Origin: Pseudomonadota bacterium
GTDB taxonomy: Bacteria > Pseudomonadota > Alphaproteobacteria > Rhodospirillales > Magnetospirillaceae
Assembly: GCA_021847015.1 (NCBI GenBank)
Contig: JAJZVW010000011.1
Span: forward strand, 1 to 64,000
Reading direction: 5' to 3'
DNA length: 64,000 nt
Below, piece by piece: positions 25,494 to 34,263 of this stretch. Position numbers and translations under genes: made by a program. Position 1 is the stretch's first letter. Each line of letters opens with the position of its first letter. Below the pieces are notes generated by a model. It searched no databases. It was given only the letters and a program-made list of their open reading frames with translations, and was not told where the DNA came from.

Positions 25494-27250
25494 TGGACGT
25501 CGCCGTCCTGCTGCTCGAACAGGCCCGGCGTCTGGAGCGCGACGGCCTCTTGCCCCAGGCGGAACTGGTCTACCGCAAACTCCTGGCGGACGATCCCGGC
25601 CAAGCCGGAGCCGCGCACGCCCTAGGCAATCTTCTGTACGAGCGGGGCGCCTTCTCCGATGCGGCCGAATACTACCGCCAAGCGCTCGGGCGTCGCGCCG
25701 ATTATCCCGAGGCCGCCTACAACCTCGGCAACGCGCTCGGCGGGCTCGGCCGATGGCTCGACGCGGCGGCGGCCTACGACGACGCCATCCGCCTCAACCC
25801 GGATTTCGCCGAAGCTCGCCTCAACCGGGCGGGCACTCTCCACAGGCTGGGACGCCACGGCGAAGCCGCCGACGAGTGCCGCCGGGTGATCGATCTGCGC
25901 GAAGACCTTCCCGACGCATACAACATCCTTGGCGCCAGCCTTTATTCACAAGGCGATTTCAATGCCGCCGTCACCGCACTCCGCCAAGCAATCGCGCTCT
26001 GCCCGGATCACGCCCTCGCCCACAACAATCTGGGCATGGCCCTATCTTCCCTGGGGCGGTTTACGGAAGCGGCCGAGGCCCACCGGAGGGCTCTCGCTCT
26101 CGACCCCGACATGGCGAGCGCCTACACCAACCTCGCCCGCCCCCTCTACCAACTGGGCCGCATCGACGAAGCCCTCGCAGCGGCATCCATGGCGACCGCC
26201 CTCGCCCCCAAGTCTCCCGAAGCCCACAACAACCTGGGAACGGCGCTTTACGCCTCGGAACGCAACGCCGAGGCTGCGGCCGCCTTGGAAACCGCGATCG
26301 CCATGGTCCCCGACTTGGCCGGGATCCACCACCATTACGGCATGGTCCTGCTCAAGCTCGGCCGACTGGCCGAGGGTTGGGCACAATACGAGTGGCGGCG
26401 CCGGATAGAGAATTTTTGCCGCCAGCTTCCAGGGCCCCAATGGCGGGGCGAGCCGCTGGGAGGAAGGACCATCCTGCTGCATACCGAGCAGGGATTGGGC
26501 GATTGTCTGCACTTCGCCCGCTATGCGCCGTTGGTGGCGGCCGCAGGCGGACGCGTCGTTCTGTGGGCGGATGAGCCGCTCGTCCGTATCCTGCGCACGC
26601 TTCCCGGTGTAGCCGAGGTGGTGCCTTTGGAGACCATTCCTCCCACGTTCGACGTCCACCTGCCGCTGATGAGTCTGCCGCATGTATTCGGCACCGAGTT
26701 GCACTCCATTCCCGCCGACATTCCCTATCTCCTCCCCGACGCGGCGGCGGCCAAAGCTTGGGGTGACCGGCTGACCGCCCTGCCTGGTCTGAAGGTCGGG
26801 CTGGTCTGGGCCGGCGGCCTCCGCCCTTACGACCCCCTGGCCAATTTCCGAAGCCTCGGCCCCGACGGTTTCGCCTCTCTGGCCTCCACCCCGGGAGTCA
26901 GCTTCGTCAGCCTTCAGAAGGGGCCGCGCGCCGAACCGGCCGAGGCCGCCCCTACCGGGCTGCGTCTGACCGATTGGATGGACGAAGTCTCCGACTTCGC
27001 CGACACCGCGGCGCTGATCGCCAACCTCGACCTCGTCATCACCGTCGACACCGCCGTCGCCCATCTGGCCGGCGCCATGGGCAAACCGGTATGGGTCCTG
27101 CTGCGTTTCGGCGGCTGCTGGCGCTGGCTGGAAAGCCGCGACGATTCCCCCTGGTATCCCACCGCGCGCCTGTTCCGCCAGCCCGCCCTCGGGCAATGGG
27201 AGCCCGTGCTTCTCGCGGTGGCCGACGAATTGCGCCGGCTGACGGCATAG
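25490..27250 (+). CDS. TPR-glycosyltransferase, array copy 3
   Basis: This encodes 586 residues, starting MMDVAVLLLEQARRLERD, an N-terminal cap shared with copies 5 and 8. About nine TPR units run to residue 298, followed by the GT-like domain. The domain has a variant block: PYDPLANFRSLGPDGF instead of the RRRSLRLEQF form, VDTAVAHL instead of VDTSVAHL, and LRFGGCWRWLESRDD. Copy 6 shares the SLGPDGF variant, which suggests exchange between copies. The start overlaps the copy 2 stop by 4 bp. Confidence 0.88.
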   Translation: MMDVAVLLLEQARRLERDGLLPQAELVYRKLLADDPGQAGAAHALGNLLYERGAFSDAAEYYRQALGRRADYPEAAYNLGNALGGLGRWLDAAAAYDDAIRLNPDFAEARLNRAGTLHRLGRHGEAADECRRVIDLREDLPDAYNILGASLYSQGDFNAAVTALRQAIALCPDHALAHNNLGMALSSLGRFTEAAEAHRRALALDPDMASAYTNLARPLYQLGRIDEALAAASMATALAPKSPEAHNNLGTALYASERNAEAAAALETAIAMVPDLAGIHHHYGMVLLKLGRLAEGWAQYEWRRRIENFCRQLPGPQWRGEPLGGRTILLHTEQGLGDCLHFARYAPLVAAAGGRVVLWADEPLVRILRTLPGVAEVVPLETIPPTFDVHLPLMSLPHVFGTELHSIPADIPYLLPDAAAAKAWGDRLTALPGLKVGLVWAGGLRPYDPLANFRSLGPDGFASLASTPGVSFVSLQKGPRAEPAEAAPTGLRLTDWMDEVSDFADTAALIANLDLVITVDTAVAHLAGAMGKPVWVLLRFGGCWRWLESRDDSPWYPTARLFRQPALGQWEPVLLAVADELRRLTA

Positions 27251-27260
27251 GGGGCGAACG

Positions 27261-29246
27261 GTGTCCTCCGCCCTCTCTGAGCAAATGATCCTGTCGGCGG
27301 TCCAGCACCATCGCGCCGGGCGCCTGGACACGGCCGAAGAGCTTTACCGCAGCGCGCTCCGGCTGGACCCGGGACACGTTCTCGCCACCCATCACCTGGG
27401 GATCGTCGCCTTCCAAACCGGCCGATTGGAGGACGCGGCCCGTCTTTTCCGGCGGACGATAAGCCTCAAGCCCGATTACCCGGAGGCTTACAGAAATCTC
27501 GGCGCGCTCTTGCGGGCGCAGGGGCGTGGCGGCGAAGCCATCATCTATTACGAGCAGGCGGCGCTGCTGAACCCTCGCGATCCCGACCTCCATGGCGACA
27601 TGGGGGCCCTGCTCCGCGACCTGGGGCGCGTGGACGAAGCGGCGGCGGAATATCGCCGCGCCATCGCGCTGCGCCCCGATTTCGCCGAGGCGCACAACGA
27701 TCTCGGCAGCCTGCTCCGCGACCGGGGCGACTTGGCGGGGGCGCTGGAATGCTATCGGCGGGCCACAGGCTGCCGGCCGCAATTATCCGAGGCCAGTTAC
27801 AACCTTGGCCTCACCCTCGACGCGTTGGAGCGGCTGGACGAGGCGAGGGACGCCTACCGCGCCGCCATCCGCGCAAGGCCCGATTTCGTCGAGGCCCATA
27901 TCAACCTGGGCGCGGCCTTGCAACGGTCAGGGCGGCTTGCCGAGGCGATCTCGGAATACCGGGAGGCGCTGCGGCATGCGCCCGATCATCCCACGGCACT
28001 GACAAATCTCGGCGCCGCCCTCGACGATACCGGACAGTCCATCGACGCCCTGGAGGCGCACGACCATGCCCTGGCCGTCGCCCCCGGCTTCGCGCTGGCC
28101 CATGTCAATCGGGGAGCGACATTGGCCCATCTGGAGCGTGACGCGGAGGCTGTCGAGGCATACCGCGAGGCCATCCGCCACGATCCCGGGAACGCCGAAG
28201 CACACGGCAACCTCGGTTTGGCGCTGACAAATCTGGGAAGGACCGCGGAAGCCGTCCAGGCCCATAGGCAAGCCGTCGCCCTCGCCCCGGACAACCCCAA
28301 GCACCACCATTGGCTTGGCATGGCGCTGCTGTTGACCGGCGCCATGACGGAGGGTTGGGCCGAGCACGAATGGCGAAGGAAACTCCCCGGGTTCCAACGC
28401 GATCTTCCCAAGCCGGCCTGGACGGGAGAAGCGCTCGGAGGGAAGACGATCCTGCTGCACGCCGAGCAGGGATACGGAGACACCCTGCACTTCGTCCGTT
28501 ACGCGCCGCTGGTGGCGGCCACGGGCGGGCGGGTGGTCCTGTGGGTGCCCGACCCGCTGATCCGCCTGCTCGCCACCGTGCCGGGCGTGGCCGAAGCGGT
28601 TTCCGACCGTCCGCCCGCCTCCGCGTTCGACGTCCATCTGCCGCTGATGAGCCTGCCCCATGCGTTCGGTGCGACGCTTGACACGATCTCCGCCCCAATC
28701 CCCTATCTGTCGCCCGATGGGGAAGCCGTCGCAGCCTGGGGCAAGCGCGTAGCCCGATTGGCCGGCTTGAAGATCGGCCTGGTCTGGGCGGGAAACCCAG
28801 GCTATCCGGAAAAGCGCGAGTACCGGATCGACCGGCGCCGGAGCCTGCGCCTGGAGCAACTCGCGCCGCTGGCGGAGATAGACGGGATCACGTTCGTCAG
28901 CCTCCAGAAAGGCGACGCCGCCGGGCAGGCCACGGCGCCCCCCGCCGGCCTGCGCCTGGTGGACTGGATGGACGAGGTGACCGACTTCGCCGACACCGCC
29001 GCCCTGGTCGCCAACCTCGACCTCGTGATTTCCGTCGATACGTCCGTCGCCCATCTGGCCGGCGCCATGGGCAAGCCGGTGTGGATATTGTCGCGCTTCG
29101 ACGGCTGCTGGCGCTGGCTGGAAAACCGCGACGATTCCCCCTGGTACCCCACCGCGCGGCTGTTCCGCCAGCCCGCACCGGGACAATGGGAACCCGTCCT
29201 CATCAAGGTCGCCGACGCCCTGCGCAAACAGGTGGCCGCACCATGA
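27261..29246 (+). CDS. TPR-glycosyltransferase, array copy 4 (longest TPR)
   Basis: This encodes 661 residues, the longest copy, with about eleven TPR units up to residue 367 (repeated patterns such as AAAEYRRAIALRPDFAEAHN and AISEYREALRHAPDHPTALT). The GT-like domain begins at EHEWRRK and has HAEQGYGDTLHFVRYAP, GLVWAGNPGY and VDTSVAHLAGAMGKPVW. It starts with GTG at 27261 after a G-rich stretch and ends in an ATGA overlap with copy 5. Its last four TPRs and GT domain are closest to copy 5. Confidence 0.88.
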   Translation: MSSALSEQMILSAVQHHRAGRLDTAEELYRSALRLDPGHVLATHHLGIVAFQTGRLEDAARLFRRTISLKPDYPEAYRNLGALLRAQGRGGEAIIYYEQAALLNPRDPDLHGDMGALLRDLGRVDEAAAEYRRAIALRPDFAEAHNDLGSLLRDRGDLAGALECYRRATGCRPQLSEASYNLGLTLDALERLDEARDAYRAAIRARPDFVEAHINLGAALQRSGRLAEAISEYREALRHAPDHPTALTNLGAALDDTGQSIDALEAHDHALAVAPGFALAHVNRGATLAHLERDAEAVEAYREAIRHDPGNAEAHGNLGLALTNLGRTAEAVQAHRQAVALAPDNPKHHHWLGMALLLTGAMTEGWAEHEWRRKLPGFQRDLPKPAWTGEALGGKTILLHAEQGYGDTLHFVRYAPLVAATGGRVVLWVPDPLIRLLATVPGVAEAVSDRPPASAFDVHLPLMSLPHAFGATLDTISAPIPYLSPDGEAVAAWGKRVARLAGLKIGLVWAGNPGYPEKREYRIDRRRSLRLEQLAPLAEIDGITFVSLQKGDAAGQATAPPAGLRLVDWMDEVTDFADTAALVANLDLVISVDTSVAHLAGAMGKPVWILSRFDGCWRWLENRDDSPWYPTARLFRQPAPGQWEPVLIKVADALRKQVAAP

Positions 29247-30706
29247 TGGACGTCGCCGCCCTGCTGCTCGAACAGGCCGCGCGTCTCGCGCGCGATGGCC
29301 TGTTGTCCCAGGCGGACCTGGTCTACCGCAAGCTCCTGGCGGACGATCCCGGCCATGCTGCGGCCCACCTTGGCCGGGCGACGGTCCTCCACAGGATGGC
29401 GCGCTACGGGGAGGCCATCGCCGAATACCGGGAAGCCCTCCGGCACGCGCCGAGCCATCCCGCGGCGCTCTCGAATCTCGGCGCCGCCTTGGGGGAATCG
29501 GGACAATCCCTTGCCGCCCTCGCCGCGTTCGACGACGCCATAGCCCTGGCTCCCGACTTCGCCCTGGCCCACGTCAACCGGGCGGCGACGCTGGAGCGGT
29601 TGGAGCGGGATGAAGAGGCCGCCGCGGCATACCGCGAGGCCATCCGCCACGATCCCGGAAACGCCGAAATCCACAGCGACCTCGGCATCACGCTGAAAAA
29701 GCTGGCACGGACCGCGGAGGCCGTGCAGGCCCACCGGCAAGCTGTCGCCCTCGCCCCGGACAACCCGAAATACCACAGCTATCTCGGCATGGTCCTGCTA
29801 TTGGCCGGGGTCATGGCGGAGGGCTGGGCCGAGTACGAATGGCGGAGAAAACTGCCCGAGTTCCAACGCGATCTTCCCAAACCGGCCTGGACAGGGGAAC
29901 CGCTCGAGGGGAAGACGATCCTGCTGCACGCCGAGCAAGGGTACGGCGATATCCTGCACTTCGTGCGCTACGCGCCGCTGGTGGCGGCCACGGGCGGGCG
30001 GGTGGTCCTGTGGGTGCCCGATTCGCTGACCCGCCTGCTTGGCACCGTGCCGGGCGTGGCCGAAGCGGTTTCCATCCGTCCGCCCGCTTCCGTGTTCGAC
30101 GTCCATCTGCCGCTGATGAGCCTGCCTCACGCATTCGGCACGGACTTGGACACCATCCCCGCCAACATCCCCTATCTCTTCGCCGAACCGGCGGCGACCA
30201 AAGCCTGGGGCGAACGGCTGGCCGCCCTGCCGGGCCTGAAAGCCGGTCTGGTCTGGGCGGGGCGGTCTCAAGCAGCGGACGCATATCGCTTCGACCGGCG
30301 CCGGAGCCTGCGCCTGGAGCAATTCGCGCCGTTGGCGGAGATAGACGGCATCACGTTCGTCAGCCTCCAGACAGGCGACGCCGCCGAACAAGCCACGGCG
30401 CCCCCCGCTGGCCTGCGCCTGGTGGACTGGATGGACGAGGTGACCGACTTCGCCGACACCGCCGCGCTGGTCGCCAACCTCGACCTCGTGATTTCCGTGG
30501 ACACGTCCGTCGTCCATCTGGCTGGGGCCTTGGGCAAGCCGGTGTGGATCCTGTCCCGCTTCGACGGCTGCTGGCGCTGGCTGGAAAACCGCGACGATTC
30601 CCCCTGGTACCCTACCGCGCGGCTGTTCCGCCAACCCGCGCCGGGACAATGGGAACCCGCGCTTCTGACGGTCGCCGACGCCTTGCGGCGGCTGGTGGGG
30701 GAGTAA
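29243..30706 (+). CDS. TPR-glycosyltransferase, array copy 5
   Basis: This encodes 487 residues. The N-terminal cap (MMDVAALLLEQAARLARD) is like copies 3 and 8. The following TPR units (AIAEYREALRHAPSHPAAL, then AYREAIRHDPGNAEIH) and the GT-like domain are very close to copy 4. The gene therefore looks like a fusion of a copy 3/8-type front with a copy 4-type rear that has lost about five TPR units. GT-like signatures HAEQGYGDILHF and VDTSVVHLAGALGKPVW are intact. Its start overlaps the copy 4 stop. Confidence 0.88.
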   Translation: MMDVAALLLEQAARLARDGLLSQADLVYRKLLADDPGHAAAHLGRATVLHRMARYGEAIAEYREALRHAPSHPAALSNLGAALGESGQSLAALAAFDDAIALAPDFALAHVNRAATLERLERDEEAAAAYREAIRHDPGNAEIHSDLGITLKKLARTAEAVQAHRQAVALAPDNPKYHSYLGMVLLLAGVMAEGWAEYEWRRKLPEFQRDLPKPAWTGEPLEGKTILLHAEQGYGDILHFVRYAPLVAATGGRVVLWVPDSLTRLLGTVPGVAEAVSIRPPASVFDVHLPLMSLPHAFGTDLDTIPANIPYLFAEPAATKAWGERLAALPGLKAGLVWAGRSQAADAYRFDRRRSLRLEQFAPLAEIDGITFVSLQTGDAAEQATAPPAGLRLVDWMDEVTDFADTAALVANLDLVISVDTSVVHLAGALGKPVWILSRFDGCWRWLENRDDSPWYPTARLFRQPAPGQWEPALLTVADALRRLVGE

Positions 30707-30713
30707 CCGCGGC

Positions 30714-32480
30714 ATGGACCTTTCCGCCCTGCTTCTCGAACACGCCCGGCAATGCGAACGGGCCGGGCAGCCGGCCAAGGCCGAATTCCTCTACCGCCAG
30801 GCGCTCGGCCAGTTCCCGGACATGGCCGAAGCCGCGCACCGGCTTGGAATCATCCTTTGCGGTTCGGGGCGGACGGAGGAAGGGATCGCTTGGCTCCAGC
30901 GCGCTTCGGCGCTGGCCCCCGATGACGAGGTCCTGTGGCGCGATCTGGGCGCGGCCCTGGGGAATTCCGGCCGCACCGAGGAGGCCGCCGGCGCCTTCCA
31001 CCGGGCCGTCACCATCCGGCCCGTTTGTCCCGATGCCTGGACCAACCTGGGAATCGTCCTCGCCCGGCTGGACCGGCGCGAGGACGCCATCGCCGCCTTC
31101 CGGGCCGCGGCCGCCCTCGCCCCAGCGGATTCCAGCGTCCATTGCAGGCTGGGGCGGGCCTTCGAAGAGGCCGGACAATTCGAGGACGCCGTCGAAGCGT
31201 TCCTGCGCGCCGTGACGCTCGACCCCAAATTCGCCCAGGCCCACGACGATCTGGGCACGGCGCTGCGCGGGGCCGGCCGCCCGGCCGAAGCCGAGGCCGC
31301 CCACCGCCTGGCCATCGCGCTCGATCCGGACTTCGCCGCCGCTCATATGAACCTTGGCCTGACCCTCTACGCCTTGCACCGGATGGAGGAAGCGGTCGAA
31401 ACCTCGCGGCGGGCCATCGCCCTCGATCCCGAACACGCCGACAATTACAACAATCTCGGGGCCGCCCTCTACGCGCTGGGCCGGAACGGGGAAGCCGCCG
31501 CCGCGCTGGAGCACGCCCTCGCCCGCAGGCCCGGCCATCCCGGCATCCACCTCAATTACGCCATGGCCTTGTTGCGGCTGGGACGGATGCGGGAAGGCTG
31601 GGCGGAATTCGAATGGCGCCGCCGCACCGAGGCGTATACGTCCTGTCAGAACCTTCCCTGCGCGGAATGGCGGGGCGAGCCGCTGCGGGGCCGCACCATC
31701 GTCCTGCATGGGGAGCAGGGCTTGGGGGATTCCCTGCACTTCGTCCGCTACGCCCCGCTGGTGGCGGCACGGGGCGGACGGGTGGTCGCGCTGACGGCCC
31801 CTCCTCTGGTCCGGCTGCTGGCCACCGTTCCAGGCGTGACTACGGTCGTTTCGGCATTGCCGTACCCGTCCGAATCCGACATCCATCTGCCGTTGATGAG
31901 CCTGCCCCACGTGTTCGGCACTGAACTCGACACCATCCCCGTCGACATCCCCTATGTTTTCCCCGACCCGGCGGAGGTCGAGGCCTGGGGCGGCCGCCTG
32001 GCCGGCCTGCCTGGACTGAAGGTGGGGCTGGTGTGGGCCGGAGGCTTCCGCCCCCACGAGCCGCTGGCCAACTCGCGCAGCCTCGGCCCCGACGGTTTCG
32101 CCGCCCTGGCGGCCATCCCCGGAATCAGCCTTGTGAGCCTTCAAAAGGGTTCCTCCGCCGAGCAGGCCAAGGCACCCACCGCCGGCCTGCGCCTGGTGGA
32201 CTGGATGGACGAAATGGCCGACTTCGCCGACACCGCCGCCCTGGTCGCCAACCTCGACCTCGTGATTTCCGTGGACACGTCCGTCGCCCATCTGGCCGGG
32301 GCCATGGGCAAGCCGGTGTGGATTCTGCTACGCTTCGACGGCTGCTGGCGCTGGCTGGAAAACTGCGGCGATTCCCCCTGGTACCCCACCGCGCGGCTGT
32401 TCCGCCAACCCGCGCCGGGACAATGGGAACCCGTGCTTCTGACGGTCGCCGACGCGTTGCGGCGGCTGGCGGGGGAGTGA
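30714..32480 (+). CDS. TPR-glycosyltransferase, array copy 6
   Basis: This encodes 588 residues. The cap MDLSALLLEHARQCERAG and about nine TPRs (to residue 297) are nearly the same as in copy 7, including 113 exact identical bases near the start. The GT-like domain begins at EFEWRRR and has HGEQGLGDSLHFVRYAP, the SLGPDGF variant shared with copy 3, and VDTSVAHLAGAMGKPVW. ATG at 30714 lies seven bases after the copy 5 stop. Copies 6 and 7 appear to be the most recent duplication. Confidence 0.88.
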   Translation: MDLSALLLEHARQCERAGQPAKAEFLYRQALGQFPDMAEAAHRLGIILCGSGRTEEGIAWLQRASALAPDDEVLWRDLGAALGNSGRTEEAAGAFHRAVTIRPVCPDAWTNLGIVLARLDRREDAIAAFRAAAALAPADSSVHCRLGRAFEEAGQFEDAVEAFLRAVTLDPKFAQAHDDLGTALRGAGRPAEAEAAHRLAIALDPDFAAAHMNLGLTLYALHRMEEAVETSRRAIALDPEHADNYNNLGAALYALGRNGEAAAALEHALARRPGHPGIHLNYAMALLRLGRMREGWAEFEWRRRTEAYTSCQNLPCAEWRGEPLRGRTIVLHGEQGLGDSLHFVRYAPLVAARGGRVVALTAPPLVRLLATVPGVTTVVSALPYPSESDIHLPLMSLPHVFGTELDTIPVDIPYVFPDPAEVEAWGGRLAGLPGLKVGLVWAGGFRPHEPLANSRSLGPDGFAALAAIPGISLVSLQKGSSAEQAKAPTAGLRLVDWMDEMADFADTAALVANLDLVISVDTSVAHLAGAMGKPVWILLRFDGCWRWLENCGDSPWYPTARLFRQPAPGQWEPVLLTVADALRRLAGE

Positions 32481-32487
32481 TCGCGGC

Positions 32488-34263
32488 ATGGACCTTTCCG
32501 CCCTGCTTCTTGAACAGGCTCTGCGCCGCGAACGGGCAGGACAACCGGCCGAGGCCGAATTCCTGTACCGCCAGGCGCTCGGCCAGTTCCCGGACATGGC
32601 CGAAGCCGCGCACCGGCTTGGAATCATCCTTTGCGGTTCGGGGCGGACGGAGGAAGGGATCGCTTGGCTCCAGCGCGCCTCGGGGCTGGCCCCCGATGAC
32701 GAGGTCCTGTGGCACGATCTGGGCGCGGCCCTGGGGAATTCCGGCCGAGACGAGGAGGCCGCCGGCGCCTTCCACCGGGCCGTCACCATCCGGCCCGCTT
32801 TTCCCGACGCTTGGACCAACCTGGGAATCGTCCTCGCCCGGCTAGGCCGGCACGAGGACGCCGTCGCCGCCTTCCGGGCCGCGGCCGCCCTCGCCCCGGC
32901 GGATTCCAGACTCCACCACAGGCTGGGGCGGGCCTTCGAAGAGGCGGGGCAATTGGACGATGCCGTCGAGGCGTTCCTGCGCGCCGTGACGCTCGATCCC
33001 GCATTCGCCCAGGCCCACAACGACCTGGGCACGGCGCTGCGCGGGGCCGGCCGCCCGGCCGAAGCCGAGGCCGCCCACCGCCTGGCCATCGCCATCGATC
33101 CCGGCTTCGTTGCCGCCCGCACCAATCTCAGCGAGACTCTGTACGTCTTGCAGCGGATGGAAGAGGCGGTCGAAACCTCGCGGCGGGCCATCGCCCTCGC
33201 CCCCGAAGACGCCGACAATTACAACAATCTCGGAGCCGCCCTCTACGCGCTGGGCCGGAACGGGGAAGCCGCCGCCGTGCTGGAGCACGCCCTCGCCCGC
33301 AAGCCCGACCATCCGGACATCCACTTTCACTACGCCATGGCCCTGCTGCGGCTGGGACGGATGCGGGAGGGCTGGACGCAATTCGAGTGGCGCCGCCGCA
33401 TCGACAAGTTCCACCGCGAGCTGCCCCGGCCGGAATGGCGGGGCGAGCCGTTAGAGGGACGCACCATCCTCCTTCACGGCGAGCAGGGCTTGGGGGATTC
33501 CCTGCAATTCGTCCGCTACGCCCCGCTGGTGGCGGCACGGGGCGGACGGGTGGTCCTGTGGGTTCCCACGCCTCTGGTACGGCTGCTCGCCACCGTGCCC
33601 GATGTGGCGGAGGTGACCGCCACCCAGCCGGCGCCCCCGGCCTTCGACGTCCATCTGCCTCTGATGAGCCTGCCCCATGTGTTCGGCACGGAACTCGACA
33701 CCATCCCCGCCGACATCCCCTACCTCTTCCCGGACCGGGCCGCGGTCCAAGCCTGGGGCGAACGGGTGGCAGGCCTGCCGGGGTTGAAGGTGGGGCTGGT
33801 CTGGGCCGGCGATTCGCGCCCCCACGACCCCCTGGCGCACCGGGTGGACCGCACGCGCAGCCTCAGTCTCGACCATTTCGCCCTCCTGGCCGGCATCCCG
33901 GGAATCCGCCTCGTGAGCCTTCAAAAGGGGCCGCCCGCCGAGCAGGCCAAGAGACCGCCACCGGGGCTCGAACTCGCGGACTGGATGGACGACATTGGCG
34001 ACTTCGCCGACACCGCCGCGCTGGTCGCCAACCTCGACCTCGTGATTTCCGTGGACACATCCGTCGCCCATCTGGCCGGGGCCATGGGCAAGCCGGTGTG
34101 GATCCTGTCGCGCTTCGACGGCTGCTGGCGCTGGCTGGAACACCGCGACGATTCCCCCTGGTATCCTACCGCGCGCCTGTTCCGCCAGCCGGCCTTAGGC
34201 CACTGGGAACCCGTCCTCCTCGAGGTCGCCGACGCCTTGCGCAAACGGGTGGAGGCGCCATGA
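32488..34263 (+). CDS. TPR-glycosyltransferase, array copy 7
   Basis: This encodes 591 residues with the same TPR count and spacing as copy 6. The GT-like domain differs in its acceptor-side and linker parts (VATQPAPPAFDVHLPLMS-type strand, RTRSLSLDHF block), so copies 6 and 7 are alike in the TPR half but different in the catalytic half. VDTSVAHLAGAMGKPVW and the FDGCWRWLEHRDDSPWYP block are intact. The stop overlaps the copy 8 start (ATGA). Confidence 0.88.
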   Translation: MDLSALLLEQALRRERAGQPAEAEFLYRQALGQFPDMAEAAHRLGIILCGSGRTEEGIAWLQRASGLAPDDEVLWHDLGAALGNSGRDEEAAGAFHRAVTIRPAFPDAWTNLGIVLARLGRHEDAVAAFRAAAALAPADSRLHHRLGRAFEEAGQLDDAVEAFLRAVTLDPAFAQAHNDLGTALRGAGRPAEAEAAHRLAIAIDPGFVAARTNLSETLYVLQRMEEAVETSRRAIALAPEDADNYNNLGAALYALGRNGEAAAVLEHALARKPDHPDIHFHYAMALLRLGRMREGWTQFEWRRRIDKFHRELPRPEWRGEPLEGRTILLHGEQGLGDSLQFVRYAPLVAARGGRVVLWVPTPLVRLLATVPDVAEVTATQPAPPAFDVHLPLMSLPHVFGTELDTIPADIPYLFPDRAAVQAWGERVAGLPGLKVGLVWAGDSRPHDPLAHRVDRTRSLSLDHFALLAGIPGIRLVSLQKGPPAEQAKRPPPGLELADWMDDIGDFADTAALVANLDLVISVDTSVAHLAGAMGKPVWILSRFDGCWRWLEHRDDSPWYPTARLFRQPALGHWEPVLLEVADALRKRVEAP

